Counted from the stretch's first letter, positions 9,295-22,025 are shown. The stretch: DNA of 64,000 nt from Streptomyces sp. JH14 (GCF_029428675.1 NZ_JAJNEL010000001.1:434001-498000), one strand, 5' to 3'. Notes: generated by a model from the letters alone, not told the origin. Numbers and translations: made by a program.

Positions 9295-10533
9295 TCAGGG
9301 GCGGAGGCCGTCGAACGTGATGGGCAGATGACGGGGGCCGCGCAGGACCGCGTTCTGCCGGTAGGGCGGCGGGTCCTCCACCAGACGGGGCCTGTCGAGC
9401 CTACGGGCCAGCGCCGTCAGGGCGAGCTGCGCCTCCAGCCGGGCGAGCGGTGCGCCGAAGCAGGTGTGGATGCCGCTGCCGAAACCGAGGTGCTGGATGT
9501 CCTTGCGGTCCGGGTCGAACCGGTCCGGGTCCTCGAAGCGCTGCGGGTCGCGATTCCCGGCGGCCAGGACGAGCCAGATCGACGAGCCCTTCGGGATGGT
9601 GACCCCACGGACTTCGATGTCCGCAATGCACGTACGCTGCGGCAGCAACTGCACCGGCGGCTCATAGCGCAGCAGTTCCTCGACGATGTTGACGGCGAGT
9701 CGCGGGTCGCTCCTGAGCCGCTCGAGGACCTCGGGGTGGCGCAGGAGGGTGAGCATCCCGTTGGTGATCAGGTTGACGGTCGTCTCATGGCCGGCGATCA
9801 GCAGCAGGGCCGCGGTGCTGAGCACCTCGATCGTCGTCATCGGACCGTCCGGTCCATGGCTGGTCACCAGCTCGGAGAGCATGTCGTCACCGGGTGTCCG
9901 GCGGCGCTCCTCGACCAGCTCGGCCAGGTACATGCCCAGCTGCGTGCGGGCCTCGTGGGTGACGCGGTTCCGTTCGGCGAGGTCGTCCTCCGGAGCGGGG
10001 TCCAGACCGGCGGCGATGGTGTCCGCCCACGAGTGGAAGCGCGCCTCGTCCTCCCGCGGCACCCCGAGCAGTCGGCAGATCACGGTCACGGGAAAGGGGT
10101 ACGCGAACTGGTCGACCACATCGATCCGGTCCGCGTCCCCGAAGCCGGCGACGAGGTCCGAGACGATCCCGGCCAGCTCGTCATGCATGCCGGCCACCAG
10201 CCGAGGGCTGTGCGGTGGGCCGAACGGACGGTTGGTCATCCGACGCAGCCGGTCGTGCTCCGGAGGGTCGAGCCGCAGGAAGCTGGGGGGCAGCGCCGTC
10301 TCCTCCTCCGGCTGGGACAACGCGTCGCCGCCTCGCGCGGTGAGACGGGACGCGTCGGAGCTGATCCTCGGGTCATGGAGCAGACTCTGGATGTCCCAGT
10401 ACCTGCTGATGACGTACGGGCCGCCGTCCGCTTCTTGCAGCACCGGCGTCCTGCGGAGCTCCGCGTACAGCGGATACGGGTCGGCACGGTTGGCGTAATC
10501 GGTGATCTGGCGCAGGAGCGGGGCTTGCGTCAT
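9295..10533 (-). CDS. Cytochrome P450 (bacterial class I)
   Basis: A 412-residue soluble P450. It has the I-helix oxygen-activation motif AGHETT, the K-helix ExxR (EELLRYEPP), and the heme loop FGSGIHTCFG with the thiolate ligand Cys358. The frame continues upstream without homology, so the ATG at 10533 was chosen at the start of the conserved N-terminus. The order ferredoxin, reductase, P450 on one strand with short gaps (77 bp before this gene) indicates a single operon supplying its own electron chain. Similarity is to CYP105/107-like actinobacterial enzymes, but I cannot assign a subfamily or substrate. Confidence 0.94.
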   Translation of the reverse strand: MTQAPLLRQITDYANRADPYPLYAELRRTPVLQEADGGPYVISRYWDIQSLLHDPRISSDASRLTARGGDALSQPEEETALPPSFLRLDPPEHDRLRRMTNRPFGPPHSPRLVAGMHDELAGIVSDLVAGFGDADRIDVVDQFAYPFPVTVICRLLGVPREDEARFHSWADTIAAGLDPAPEDDLAERNRVTHEARTQLGMYLAELVEERRRTPGDDMLSELVTSHGPDGPMTTIEVLSTAALLLIAGHETTVNLITNGMLTLLRHPEVLERLRSDPRLAVNIVEELLRYEPPVQLLPQRTCIADIEVRGVTIPKGSSIWLVLAAGNRDPQRFEDPDRFDPDRKDIQHLGFGSGIHTCFGAPLARLEAQLALTALARRLDRPRLVEDPPPYRQNAVLRGPRHLPITFDGLRP

Positions 10534-10610
10534 GGCGGGTCCTTGGGGCGTGGGAGCAGAGGGGGCCGGTCCGGCCTCGGGCAGCGGGCTGTCGGACGCC
10601 CCGCCGGTGG

Positions 10611-12005
10611 TCAGGAGTGGGCCGGCTTGAAGACCAGCCGTCGCTCGTCGGGCGAGTAGCCGCTGAGGGTGACGGTCGGCCCGTGGGTGGGCAGCGAGGG
10701 GTCCGGGAAGTCTGCGGGGACGGGCTGCCTGCCCTCGGGACGGCGGTCCACGGTCGCGAACGCCGGCGGGAAGGGCTCGGCCGTCTCGATGAGCCCCTGG
10801 TAGAACTGCAGCCACCGGGCATTGTCGAAGGTGACGGCTCCGATGACGCGGCCCTGGTAGCCGTACACCCCGGTGAAGCGGCGCTCGGAGAGCGACCCCT
10901 GCGTGATGAGGATCTCCTCGCCCATGGACGGGACGCCGACCGACTTGATGTTCACCCCGAACTGGGAGGACCAGAAGGCCGGCACCCACATGTGCGGACG
11001 ACGGTCCGTGCTGGCGCTGATCATGTTGTGGGCCGCCACCTCGGCCTGTGTGACGGCGTTGCCCCAGTGTTCGAGGGAGAGGAACTGGTAGCCGAAGTGC
11101 GGGTGCGGGGACCGCGCCACATCACCGGCGACGAAGATGTCATCGGTCACGATGCCCCGGAAGTCGAAGGCCCGGCATCCCGCGTCGCAGGCGATCCCGC
11201 GGGGTCCCGCCCCGAGTCCGGATCCGGCCAGCCATTCGGTGTTGCGGGTCGCACCGAGCGAGACGACCACCACGTCCGTCTCGACGGTGCTTCCGTCGGA
11301 CAGATGAGCGGCGCGCACCCGCCCCGCGGTGTCGCCCTCGAGGCCGGTGACCATGACGCCGGTGCGCAGGTCCACCCCGTTCTCACGGTGCAGCTCCGCG
11401 GCCACCGCACCGACGACCCCGCCGAGCGCGCCCACCAGGGGCGCGTCGGCCCGCTCCGCCACGGTGACCGGCAGATCGCGGTGACGGCAGGCGGACGCGA
11501 TCTCCGAGCCGGTGAAGCCGGCCCCGATCACGAACACCCTGCGCGGCGATTCCGACAGCCGCCGTTGCAGCCCGGCCGCGTCGTCGCGCGTCCGCAGGAC
11601 GAAGACGCCGTCCAGCTCGGCCTCCTCCTCGTGCGGCCAGGGACGGGCCCGTACACCGGTCGCGATGAGCAGCCGGTCGTACTCCACCGTGTCGCCGTCC
11701 GCCAGCAGCACCCGCTTGTCCGCCATGTCCAGCCCGGTCGCCGCGACACCGAGCCGCCACTGCGCGTCCACCGCTCGGCGCCGGGGCAGCGCGGTGTGGT
11801 CCGGCGTCGCCTGGCCCAGCAGTACCGACTTGGAGAGCGGCGGCCGGTCGTACGGCTCGTACGGTTCGTCACCGATCACGGTGAGCGAACCCTCGAAGCC
11901 CTCGTCGCGGAGCGTCTCGGCCGCCCGCAGGCCGGCCAGTGAGGCGCCCACGATCACGATCCGGCCTTCGCGCCTGAACCACTCCAGGAATCCGTCAGCG
12001 GTCAC
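10611..12005 (-). CDS. FAD-dependent ferredoxin reductase
   Basis: A 464-residue flavoprotein of the ferredoxin-NAD(P)+ reductase/rubredoxin reductase type. The FAD motif IVIVGASLAGLRAAE is at residues 16-30, the NAD(P) motif VFVIGAGFTGSEIA at about 159-172, and the second FAD motif DDIFVAGDVAR at about 298. The start is GTG at 12005 with gaggtga upstream. Its first 11 bases overlap the end of the ferredoxin gene, which implies translational coupling. It should pass electrons from NAD(P)H to the ferredoxin next door and hence to the P450. Confidence 0.93.
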   Translation of the reverse strand: MTADGFLEWFRREGRIVIVGASLAGLRAAETLRDEGFEGSLTVIGDEPYEPYDRPPLSKSVLLGQATPDHTALPRRRAVDAQWRLGVAATGLDMADKRVLLADGDTVEYDRLLIATGVRARPWPHEEEAELDGVFVLRTRDDAAGLQRRLSESPRRVFVIGAGFTGSEIASACRHRDLPVTVAERADAPLVGALGGVVGAVAAELHRENGVDLRTGVMVTGLEGDTAGRVRAAHLSDGSTVETDVVVVSLGATRNTEWLAGSGLGAGPRGIACDAGCRAFDFRGIVTDDIFVAGDVARSPHPHFGYQFLSLEHWGNAVTQAEVAAHNMISASTDRRPHMWVPAFWSSQFGVNIKSVGVPSMGEEILITQGSLSERRFTGVYGYQGRVIGAVTFDNARWLQFYQGLIETAEPFPPAFATVDRRPEGRQPVPADFPDPSLPTHGPTVTLSGYSPDERRLVFKPAHS

Positions 12006-12240
12006 GGGACGTCACCTCGCCCGGTGCGACCGCCGGACCGCCCGGTGCATCCAGTGCATCGACCATGATGGCCTGGACGGGGCACGCCGCGACGGCGCGC
12101 GCCACGTTCTCGCGCTGTTCCTCGGCGGCGAGCGGGTTGTAGGAGAGCGCCTCCTCGCCGTGCATGGTGAAGACGTCCGGCGCGAGGAACGCGCACTGCG
12201 CGTATCCCTGACATCTGTTGAGGTCGACGACAAGCCTCAT
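11995..12240 (-). CDS. Small [3Fe-4S]-type ferredoxin
   Basis: An 81-residue ferredoxin. The cluster ligands are seen as CQGYAQC (Cys10 and Cys16) and ACPVQAI (Cys53), the C-x2-x-x-x-C plus CP arrangement of actinobacterial [3Fe-4S] P450 ferredoxins in which the usual second cysteine is replaced (here Tyr/Ala positions). An extra Met codon lies directly upstream at 12243. It is the first gene of the ferredoxin-reductase-P450 operon and overlaps the reductase by 11 bases. It should be the direct electron donor to the P450. Confidence 0.9.
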   Translation of the reverse strand: MRLVVDLNRCQGYAQCAFLAPDVFTMHGEEALSYNPLAAEEQRENVARAVAACPVQAIMVDALDAPGGPAVAPGEVTSRDR

Positions 12241-12608
12241 CATCGCTCCGCCCTTCCGGCAGCCCGGTCCGGCACCGTCGGCGCGTGCTCGGGGGGCGCC
12301 TGGGCCGTGGTCATCTCTCCTGGGCCAGCATCGAAGGAGAGGCGGGGTCGGCGCTCGCCCGGGCGAGCCGAAGGAGTGAGCCGCCCACGGAACTGCGGGC
12401 CGGGACACAGGGCCGGGCTGCGACGGGCCGATGGCGGGTTCCGCCGGTCCCGGCCCGATTCGACCTGAGGCCGCCTCGCCGGTGGGTCGAGGAGAGCGCC
12501 GCCGGCCACTGACCGGAGCACCCGACGACAGCGGGAGGTCCCGCCGGCGACCCGGCGGCAGAGCGCTCGCCCTCTGCCGCCGTTCCACCGGTGCGCAGTG
12601 GTGGTGTG
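12241..12608. other. Intergenic region, no gene seen
   Basis: About 370 bases of G/C-rich DNA between the leftward P450 operon and the lamin-tail gene. Open frames here have no recognizable protein pattern. It should contain the promoter of the ferredoxin-reductase-P450 operon, but I could not pick a convincing -35/-10 pair. Confidence 0.5.
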
Positions 12609-13103
12609 TCAGCCGTGATAGGTGATGTAGCCGTTGCGGTCGGGGTCGGAGCCGGCCTTGGTGTAGGCGTGGACGTCGGCCCGGCTGCCCGACGGCTTGT
12701 ACAGGTAGATGGTGTCCTTGTCGTTGTTCCAGATGAAGTTGCAGTTCTGGCGGTAGGCGACGTTCTTGGCGTCGGATTCGGTGCCGTGGCCGCCGCGCAG
12801 CCTCACGTAGTCGCCGGGCTGCAGGTAGTGGTTGGCCGAGAAGGTGAAGCGGTTGCCGACGGCGTCCTTGACGACGTAGCCCTTGAGATTGACGGTCGCC
12901 GTCGACGAGTAGTTCTTGATCGTCAGGTACTCCTCCTTGGTGTTCCCGGTGGAGCACTTGTTGGAGTCCGAGCCGGGCGCGTCGTACTGGACACCCTTGA
13001 TCTTCAGCGCCGACGAGTACTCGGCCGCCTGTGCCGGGGCGGTGGCGACAACCGCGATGGTTCCGGCAGCGACGACAGTGGACACGGCATGGCGTATGCG
13101 CAT
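12609..13103 (-). CDS. Secreted lamin-tail domain (LTD) protein
   Basis: A 164-residue exported protein. Residues 1-28 are a Sec signal ending AQAAEYSS. The mature part is one lamin-tail (intermediate-filament-tail) beta-sandwich with the typical EEYLTIKNYSSTATVNLKGY and QPGDYVRLRGGHG segments, and two cysteines likely to form a disulfide. Such stand-alone LTD proteins are common in Streptomyces and are probably surface or matrix binding; function is unknown. The open frame extends far upstream, but the ATG at 13103 begins the signal peptide. Confidence 0.88.
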   Translation of the reverse strand: MRIRHAVSTVVAAGTIAVVATAPAQAAEYSSALKIKGVQYDAPGSDSNKCSTGNTKEEYLTIKNYSSTATVNLKGYVVKDAVGNRFTFSANHYLQPGDYVRLRGGHGTESDAKNVAYRQNCNFIWNNDKDTIYLYKPSGSRADVHAYTKAGSDPDRNGYITYHG

Positions 13104-13588
13104 CAGGTTTCCCCCCAATTGGTGCGGATGAAGCGCCTGGAGCCTACACAGCTCGTGACGGAGAGATGTCGAAAACGTGATTAATACGTGAAGACAGTCA
13201 TGCCGTGCAGGCCCGGACCCACTCACGTACGAGGCACGGCCGACGAATTGGCGGCGGCAGACGCAGGTCGACGCCCGCCGGCGGTCGACATGCCGCCCGC
13301 GCTTCCGGCCGCAGCCGCCTTCCGTCGCGCGGACCGCCACCGGCCCGTGCCCCGTCGACGGCAGGGCTGCGTCTGCGGCCGCCTCGACGACGGGGCATGT
13401 GCGGCCTTCGGCCCGCCGGCCGCCCCATGCCCGACAGATGAACCGCCGGCCTGCTCGTCCGCCTCCCCTCCGCAGGGGCATCGTGTGTGTGCTCCACATG
13501 GCCGATCACATCTGGTCGGTTGCGGCCGGCACTCGCAGAGTTGCGCACAGAGCCCGGCCCGCAGACCAGCGCCGTGGAGGACTGATCC
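13104..13588. other. Intergenic region between divergent genes, no gene seen
   Basis: About 485 bases between the leftward LTD gene and the rightward membrane protein. The segment just upstream of the LTD gene (about 13140-13200) is relatively A/T-rich and may hold its promoter. No conserved open frame is apparent. Confidence 0.45.
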
Positions 13589-15115
13589 ATGCACGACCGA
13601 CTGGCCGTCGACCCGCGAGTGGCGCAGATGCGGCTCTCCGATCCCGACCACCTGTACGACCGCCCGTTTCCCTGGCTGGCGGCCGTCGCCGCCGTCTTCA
13701 CCTTCGTCCAGCTGGTCCTGGTGGTGCCCGGCTCGGGACTCGGCTGGGACGAGACCGTGTACGTCAGCCAGGTCAGCCGTGATGTCCCGGCCGCGTTCTT
13801 CAGTGCTCCCCGGGCCCGGGGGATTTCGTACCTGGTCGCGCCGGTGGCCGTGCTGACCTCCTCCACAGCTGCGCTGCACGTGTATCTGGCCCTGTGCTCC
13901 GGATGCGGGCTCTTCCTCGCCTTGTGGGTCTGGCGCCGCCTTCTGCCGCCCGTCGTTCTCGCCGGGGCGGGCGCGATGTTCGCCGGGCTGTGGATCACCC
14001 TGTACTACGGCCCGAAGGCGATGCCCAACCTGTGGTGCGCCCTGGGGGCGCTGGCCGCCGTGGGCTGCTTCCTGCGAGCCGTCAGGGGGAAGTCCGACGG
14101 CAAGGCGCTCGTCGGCCTCGGCTGCGGTGTGGCTCTGGTCGCCCTCATGCGGCCACCGGACGCCTGCTACCTGGTCCTGCCCCTGATCGTGGCAGCCCTG
14201 GCGGTCCCGCGTTGGCGCCGCCCGGCCGTGCCGGCCGTGCTCGTGGCCGCTCTTCTCCTCGGCTCGGCCCCATGGATCATCGAGGCGTACCTGCACTACG
14301 GCGGCCTCACCGCCCGGCTGCACCGTGCCAGCGAGATCCAGGGCGGCCTGGGCCGTCATTTCGCCGTCGACGATCAGATCCGTGCCCTGGACGGGCGGAC
14401 TCTGTGCCGCCCGTGCGAGGTGCCCTGGCGACACCGGTCCACCGCGGCGTGGTGGTTCGCGCTGCCGCTGCTCACAGCGGGCGGCATCGTCGCCGCCGGC
14501 ACGCGCCGCCCTGCCGTCGTCCTCGCGACCCTGGTCGCCGCGTCCATGGCGACGCCCTATCTGTTCATGATCGACTACGCTGCCCCCCGGTTCCTGCTTC
14601 CCACCTACGCCCTGCTGGCGCTTCCGGTCGCCGAGTGCGTGCGCGCCCTGTTCCTCGCTGCCCGCCCCGCATGGCGGCCCACGGTCGGCGTGCTGCTCGC
14701 GTTCGCCCTGGCCGGTCACTTCGCCGTCCAGTACTGGGTACTCAGCCATGCCGTCGCCCGCAGCCGCGTGGCACGGCAGGAGTACACGGCGATCGCCGAC
14801 CAGCTGCACCTTCTGGGAGTTCGCCCGCCGTGCGTGGTCACCGGTTACGACGCGGTGCCGATCGGCTACTACGCCGGCTGCGCGTCTCGGCAGATCGGCG
14901 GCCACGACGGAAGCATCACCGCCGACGGCCTGCTCGCGGCAGCACGTCGCGCACCGGTCGCGGTGATCGTGACTCCCGGGCGCGGGGCACCCGCCTACGC
15001 CCACGCCTGGCAGAAGGAGTCCCTGCCACCGCTGCGCGGGGGTCCCGCCCTCACCGTCCACCTGGCACCCACCGAGCACATGGACCGCACCGCGGCAGGA
15101 GGGCCGTCCCGGTGA
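13589..15115 (+). CDS. Polytopic membrane protein, GT-C glycosyltransferase-like
   Basis: A 508-residue integral membrane protein with about ten hydrophobic helices. The first extracytoplasmic loop after helix 1 carries GLGWDETVYVSQV, with an acidic pair placed as in GT-C enzymes (ArnT/PMT type) that use lipid-linked sugars. The C-terminal 110 residues are soluble and hold CVVTGYDAVPIGYYAGC, resembling the C-terminal periplasmic part of related proteins. Acceptor and donor are unknown. There is a ggagg-like site before the ATG (gtggaggactgatccatg). It is not in an obvious operon. Confidence 0.7.
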   Translation: MHDRLAVDPRVAQMRLSDPDHLYDRPFPWLAAVAAVFTFVQLVLVVPGSGLGWDETVYVSQVSRDVPAAFFSAPRARGISYLVAPVAVLTSSTAALHVYLALCSGCGLFLALWVWRRLLPPVVLAGAGAMFAGLWITLYYGPKAMPNLWCALGALAAVGCFLRAVRGKSDGKALVGLGCGVALVALMRPPDACYLVLPLIVAALAVPRWRRPAVPAVLVAALLLGSAPWIIEAYLHYGGLTARLHRASEIQGGLGRHFAVDDQIRALDGRTLCRPCEVPWRHRSTAAWWFALPLLTAGGIVAAGTRRPAVVLATLVAASMATPYLFMIDYAAPRFLLPTYALLALPVAECVRALFLAARPAWRPTVGVLLAFALAGHFAVQYWVLSHAVARSRVARQEYTAIADQLHLLGVRPPCVVTGYDAVPIGYYAGCASRQIGGHDGSITADGLLAAARRAPVAVIVTPGRGAPAYAHAWQKESLPPLRGGPALTVHLAPTEHMDRTAAGGPSR

Positions 15116-15226
15116 CACCACCCAGCCTGCGGCCCCCGGCCGCACGGTCGGGCGCCCGGGGTGCCGGGACGGCCTCGGGATCGGCCGCGGCCGACGGGGC
15201 GACCTCCAACTACCCCGGACGATCCC

Positions 15227-15940
15227 CTACCGCTCGGGGCGCAGTGCCTCCCACTGCGCTGCGGCGCCGTCGAGCAGCATCTCCAGAGCCGTGGGATAGG
15301 CACTGTCGAGCATGCGGGTCGCCAGAAGGGGCGCCGCCTCGGCGATCCGGGGATGGGTGCTGCGCGGCAGGCGGGCGTACGTCGAGCGCCACATGTCCTC
15401 GTCGGCGCTGAGACTTTCGCGTGGCAGAGCCAGCGAGGCGGCGTCGAGCGCGGCGAAGGCCAGGGTCTGGTCGATGAAGGCCTGGTAGATCCGTACCGTG
15501 TCCGGCAGCGGGAACCCGGCCGAGCGGAGCACGTCGAGGATGGCCTCGTCGGCCGCCAGCTCATGGGCCCGGCCGGTGACCCGGTTCGCGGTCAGCAGCG
15601 CCGCGTGCGGATGGGCGACGTACACCGCGTGGATGCGCAACCCGAGGCCGCGCAGATCCGACCGCCACTCCCCCGTGGGCCGCCAGCCCTGCAGGGCCTG
15701 CCCGATGAGGGCGTCGCCGATGGCGAGGGTCAGATCGTCCATGCCGCGGAAGTACCGGTAGAGGGTGCTGGGGTCGGCGTCCAGGGCCAGGCCGAGACGG
15801 CGGGCGGTGAGTCCCGCGCTGCCGTGCTCACGCAGCATCCGCAGGGCGGTCTCGAGAATCAGTTGCTCGGACAGCACGGCGCCGCTCCTGGTGGGACGGC
15901 GCCGCCGCCGTTTCTCCTCGGGCACCACAGCTTTCGCCAC
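15227..15940 (-). CDS. TetR/AcrR family transcriptional regulator
   Basis: A 237-residue repressor-type protein. A basic N-terminal arm (EEKRRRRRPTRSG) precedes a TetR helix-turn-helix with LTARRLGLALDADPSTLYRYF at about residues 45-65. The C-terminal half is the TetR_C ligand domain. The start is GTG at 15940, where gaggagg stands five bases upstream; the frame continues further but without homology. It is divergent from the saccharopine-dehydrogenase-like gene across 135 bp, so that gene is the likely target along with itself. Confidence 0.88.
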   Translation of the reverse strand: MAKAVVPEEKRRRRRPTRSGAVLSEQLILETALRMLREHGSAGLTARRLGLALDADPSTLYRYFRGMDDLTLAIGDALIGQALQGWRPTGEWRSDLRGLGLRIHAVYVAHPHAALLTANRVTGRAHELAADEAILDVLRSAGFPLPDTVRIYQAFIDQTLAFAALDAASLALPRESLSADEDMWRSTYARLPRSTHPRIAEAAPLLATRMLDSAYPTALEMLLDGAAAQWEALRPER

Positions 15941-15974
15941 CGCCGCCTCCTCGCGTGCGCTTATGCCAACACCA

Positions 15975-16004
15975 TTGACCTTATCCGGGCACGCGGCGTT
16001 GGAT
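15975..16004 (+). promoter_or_regulatory. Candidate promoter for the saccharopine-dehydrogenase-like gene
   Basis: TTGACC at 15975-15980 and TTGGAT at 15999-16004 are separated by 18 bases, a plausible housekeeping-sigma promoter that would start about 65 bases before the downstream ATG. It lies in the gap shared with the divergent TetR gene, where a TetR operator would be expected. The -10 match is only partial. Confidence 0.35.
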
Positions 16005-16075
16005 CTGCCGGCAGGGGCGCCGCACGTCCGGTCCGCGCGGGCACGCCCCGTCTCCGCAGAGAGGAAGTCCGTGTC

Positions 16076-17296
16076 ATGCGTGTTCTGCTTGTGGGAGCCG
16101 GCGGTGTGGGCACCGCGATCACCCGGATCGCGGCCCGGCGCTCGTTCTTCGACGAGATGGTCGTGGCCGACTACGACCTGAGCCGGGCCGAGGCGGCGGT
16201 CGCTGCGCTCACGGGCGCTGCGGGCCGCTTCCGTGCCGAGCACGTCGACGCGTCCGATGAGGCGGCGGTGACGGCGCTGCTGTCGCGGCACGAGTGCGAC
16301 GTCCTGCTCAATGCCACCGACCCGCGGTTCGTGATGCCCCTCTTCCGGGCGGCGCTCGCGGCCGGCGCAACGTACCTCGACATGGCGATGTCCCTGTCGC
16401 GCCCGCACCCCGAGCGGCCGTACGAGGAGTGCGGGGTCATGCTCGGCGACACACAGTTCGCACAGGCCGCCGACTGGGAGAACGCGGGCGCGCTGGCCCT
16501 CGTCGGCATGGGTGTGGAGCCGGGGCTGTCCGATGTCTTCGCGCGGTACGCGGCCGACGAACTCTTCGACGAGATCGAGGAGATCGGCATCCGCGACGGT
16601 GCGAACCTCACCGTCGACGGCTACGAGTTCGCGCCTTCCTTCAGCATCTGGACCACCATCGAGGAGTGCCTCAATCCGCCGGTCGTCTACGAGGCGGACC
16701 GCGGCTGGTTCACCACCGCGCCCTTCAGCGAGCCGGAGGTGTTCGACTTCCCCGAGGGCATCGGCCCGGTCGAGTGCGTGAACGTGGAGCACGAGGAGGT
16801 GCTGCTCGTCCCCCGTTGGATCGACGCACAGCGCGTGACCTTCAAATACGGCCTGGGCGAGGAGTTCATCCAGACCCTCAGGACGCTGCACCTGCTGGGC
16901 CTGGACCGCACCGACCCGGTGACCGTGCCGAGCGCAGCGGGCCCGGTGGAGGTGTCGCCCCGCGACGTCGTCGCCGCCTGTCTGCCGGACCCCGCGACGC
17001 TGGGCGAGCGCATGCACGGCAAGACCTGCGCGGGTACCTGGGTGCGCGGCACCAAGGACGGCGCGCCGCGCGAGGTCTACCTCTACCACGTGGTCGACAA
17101 CCAGTGGTCGATGGCCGAGTACGGCTCCCAGGCGGTGGTGTGGCAGACGGCCGTCAACCCGGTCGTCGCCCTCGAACTCCTGGCCACGGGCGTGTGGACC
17201 GGCTCCGGAGTCCTCGGCCCGGAGGCCTTCCCCGCCCGCCCCTTCCTGGACCTGCTCAGCGCGTACGGCTCCCCGTGGGGCATGCGCGAGCAGTGA
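16076..17296 (+). CDS. Saccharopine dehydrogenase family protein
   Basis: A 406-residue NAD(P)-dependent oxidoreductase of the saccharopine dehydrogenase/carboxynorspermidine reductase fold. The Rossmann motif VGAGGVGTAITRIAAR is at residues 6-21, followed by NATDPRFVMP and the conserved VGMGVEPGLSDVFARYA segment. The ATG at 16076 has gaggaag upstream; the longer open frame is unrelated. Family members reduce or oxidize imines in lysine or polyamine metabolism; the substrate here is unknown. It is divergent from a TetR regulator and convergent with pyruvate carboxylase. Confidence 0.88.
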   Translation: MRVLLVGAGGVGTAITRIAARRSFFDEMVVADYDLSRAEAAVAALTGAAGRFRAEHVDASDEAAVTALLSRHECDVLLNATDPRFVMPLFRAALAAGATYLDMAMSLSRPHPERPYEECGVMLGDTQFAQAADWENAGALALVGMGVEPGLSDVFARYAADELFDEIEEIGIRDGANLTVDGYEFAPSFSIWTTIEECLNPPVVYEADRGWFTTAPFSEPEVFDFPEGIGPVECVNVEHEEVLLVPRWIDAQRVTFKYGLGEEFIQTLRTLHLLGLDRTDPVTVPSAAGPVEVSPRDVVAACLPDPATLGERMHGKTCAGTWVRGTKDGAPREVYLYHVVDNQWSMAEYGSQAVVWQTAVNPVVALELLATGVWTGSGVLGPEAFPARPFLDLLSAYGSPWGMREQ

Positions 17297-17312
17297 CGGT
17301 CCCCGGCCCGGA

Positions 17313-17345
17313 CCCGGGCGGGCGGGCGACTGCAGCCCGCCCGGG
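17313..17345. terminator. Bidirectional hairpin terminator
   Basis: Perfect 11-bp arms (17313-17323 and 17335-17345) enclose an 11-base loop. It sits in the 57-bp gap between the convergent saccharopine-dehydrogenase-like gene and pyruvate carboxylase, where it can end both transcripts. There is no T tract, as is usual in Streptomyces. Confidence 0.75.
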
Positions 17346-17353
17346 CGATCCCC

Positions 17354-20737
<3,384 letters not shown>

Positions 20738-20954
20738 GCACGGTCCCTTCCTGACGTTCGCGACATGCGCGCCCGGCGGGCGCCCTCGTGACTGATGCCC
20801 CGTTTACCCCGGCACAAGAACAGCCCGGGCCGAATCACCACCGGCCGGTCGCCCGTCCGCAGGTTCGCGAAGGCCCTCATCGAACGGTCGGGCAGCCCCC
20901 AGCGGGGTCCGGGAACCGAACCCGGCCCGTGACCGGACCTGGAATGATCGGTTC

Positions 20955-22025
20955 ATGCGTGCGGCACGGCTCCTCTCCCTCGTCCTCCTGCTGCAGAACC
21001 GCGGCAGGCTGACGGCCGATGAGCTCGCCGAGGAGCTGGGCGTCTCGGTCCGTACCGTCTACCGGGACATCGACTCGCTGAGCGGCGCGGGCATCCCGGT
21101 GTACGGGGATGCCGGGCACGGCGGCGGATACCAGCTGCTCGACGGCTACCGGACCCGGCTCACCGGACTGCACGCCGACGAGGCCGAGTCGCTGTTCCTG
21201 GCCGGGCTGCCGGGCGCAGCCGCCGACCTCGGACTGGGCGAGGTGCTGGCGGCGGCGCAGCTGAAACTGACCGCAGCGCTGCCGGCCCCACTGCGGGACA
21301 GGGCCGGCCGGATCCGTGAGCGTTTCCACCTCGATGCTCTCGGCTGGTACCGGGAACAGGACTCACCGTCCGCTCTCGCGGCGCTCGCCGATGCCGTGTG
21401 GAATCAGCGGCGGATCCGGGTGCGATACCGCCGCTGGGTCGAACCGCAGGAGGTCGAGCGCGCACTCGACCCCTACGGCCTGGTCCTCAAGGCGGGCGTC
21501 TGGTACCTCGTCGCAGCGACAGGCGGCGCGGTGAGGACCTACCGCGTCTCGTCGATCCTCCGCCTGGACGTCGGGGAGGACGGCTTCGAGCGCCCCGACG
21601 GCTTCGACCTCGCCGCCCACTGGCGGGACTACCTCACCGCCTACGACGCCCGCAGGCTGCGGCTTCAGGCCTCCGTCCGGATCGCTCCGGCACTGCTGTC
21701 CGCGCTGCCGGACCGCCTGGACACGGCGCTGGTCCGCGCCGTCGAAGCCTCGGCAGGACCGCCGGACGCGGACGGCTGGGTGACGGCGACGGTGCCACTG
21801 GAGTCGGTCGACCTGGCGGTGCCGACGCTGCTGTCGCTGGGCGCGGACATCGAGGTGCTCGCCCCCGAGGAGCTGCGTCGCGGGATCGCGGGGGCGGCGG
21901 CGGCCGTACTCGACCGGTACCGGCCGGCGGAAGTGCGCGGCCCTGCGGAGGCCGGCGCCCTCAGCAGCAGTCCGGCGGACAGGGTCGCCAGCAGCGCCAG
22001 GGCGGCGAGTACCCCGAAGCCGTAG
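20955..22025 (+). CDS. WYL-domain (YafY/DeoR-like) transcriptional regulator
   Basis: A 356-residue regulator. The N-terminal winged helix-turn-helix reads RLTADELAEELGVSVRTVYR (residues about 17-37), followed by the GHGGGYQLLDGY hinge typical of the family, then the WYL domain (residues 140-230). WYL domains bind nucleic-acid or nucleotide-like ligands. The last 35 residues, after the natural-looking end at AVLDRYRPAE, are a Ser/Ala-rich tail that is antisense to the last helix of the MFS gene. The 3' overlap with that convergent gene is 361 bp. Target genes are unknown. Confidence 0.9.
   Translation: MRAARLLSLVLLLQNRGRLTADELAEELGVSVRTVYRDIDSLSGAGIPVYGDAGHGGGYQLLDGYRTRLTGLHADEAESLFLAGLPGAAADLGLGEVLAAAQLKLTAALPAPLRDRAGRIRERFHLDALGWYREQDSPSALAALADAVWNQRRIRVRYRRWVEPQEVERALDPYGLVLKAGVWYLVAATGGAVRTYRVSSILRLDVGEDGFERPDGFDLAAHWRDYLTAYDARRLRLQASVRIAPALLSALPDRLDTALVRAVEASAGPPDADGWVTATVPLESVDLAVPTLLSLGADIEVLAPEELRRGIAGAAAAVLDRYRPAEVRGPAEAGALSSSPADRVASSARAASTPKP

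Noticed and set aside
12609..13499. Long upstream extension of the lamin-tail gene
   Set aside because: A complete signal peptide starts at 13103; the upstream residues are not conserved in type.
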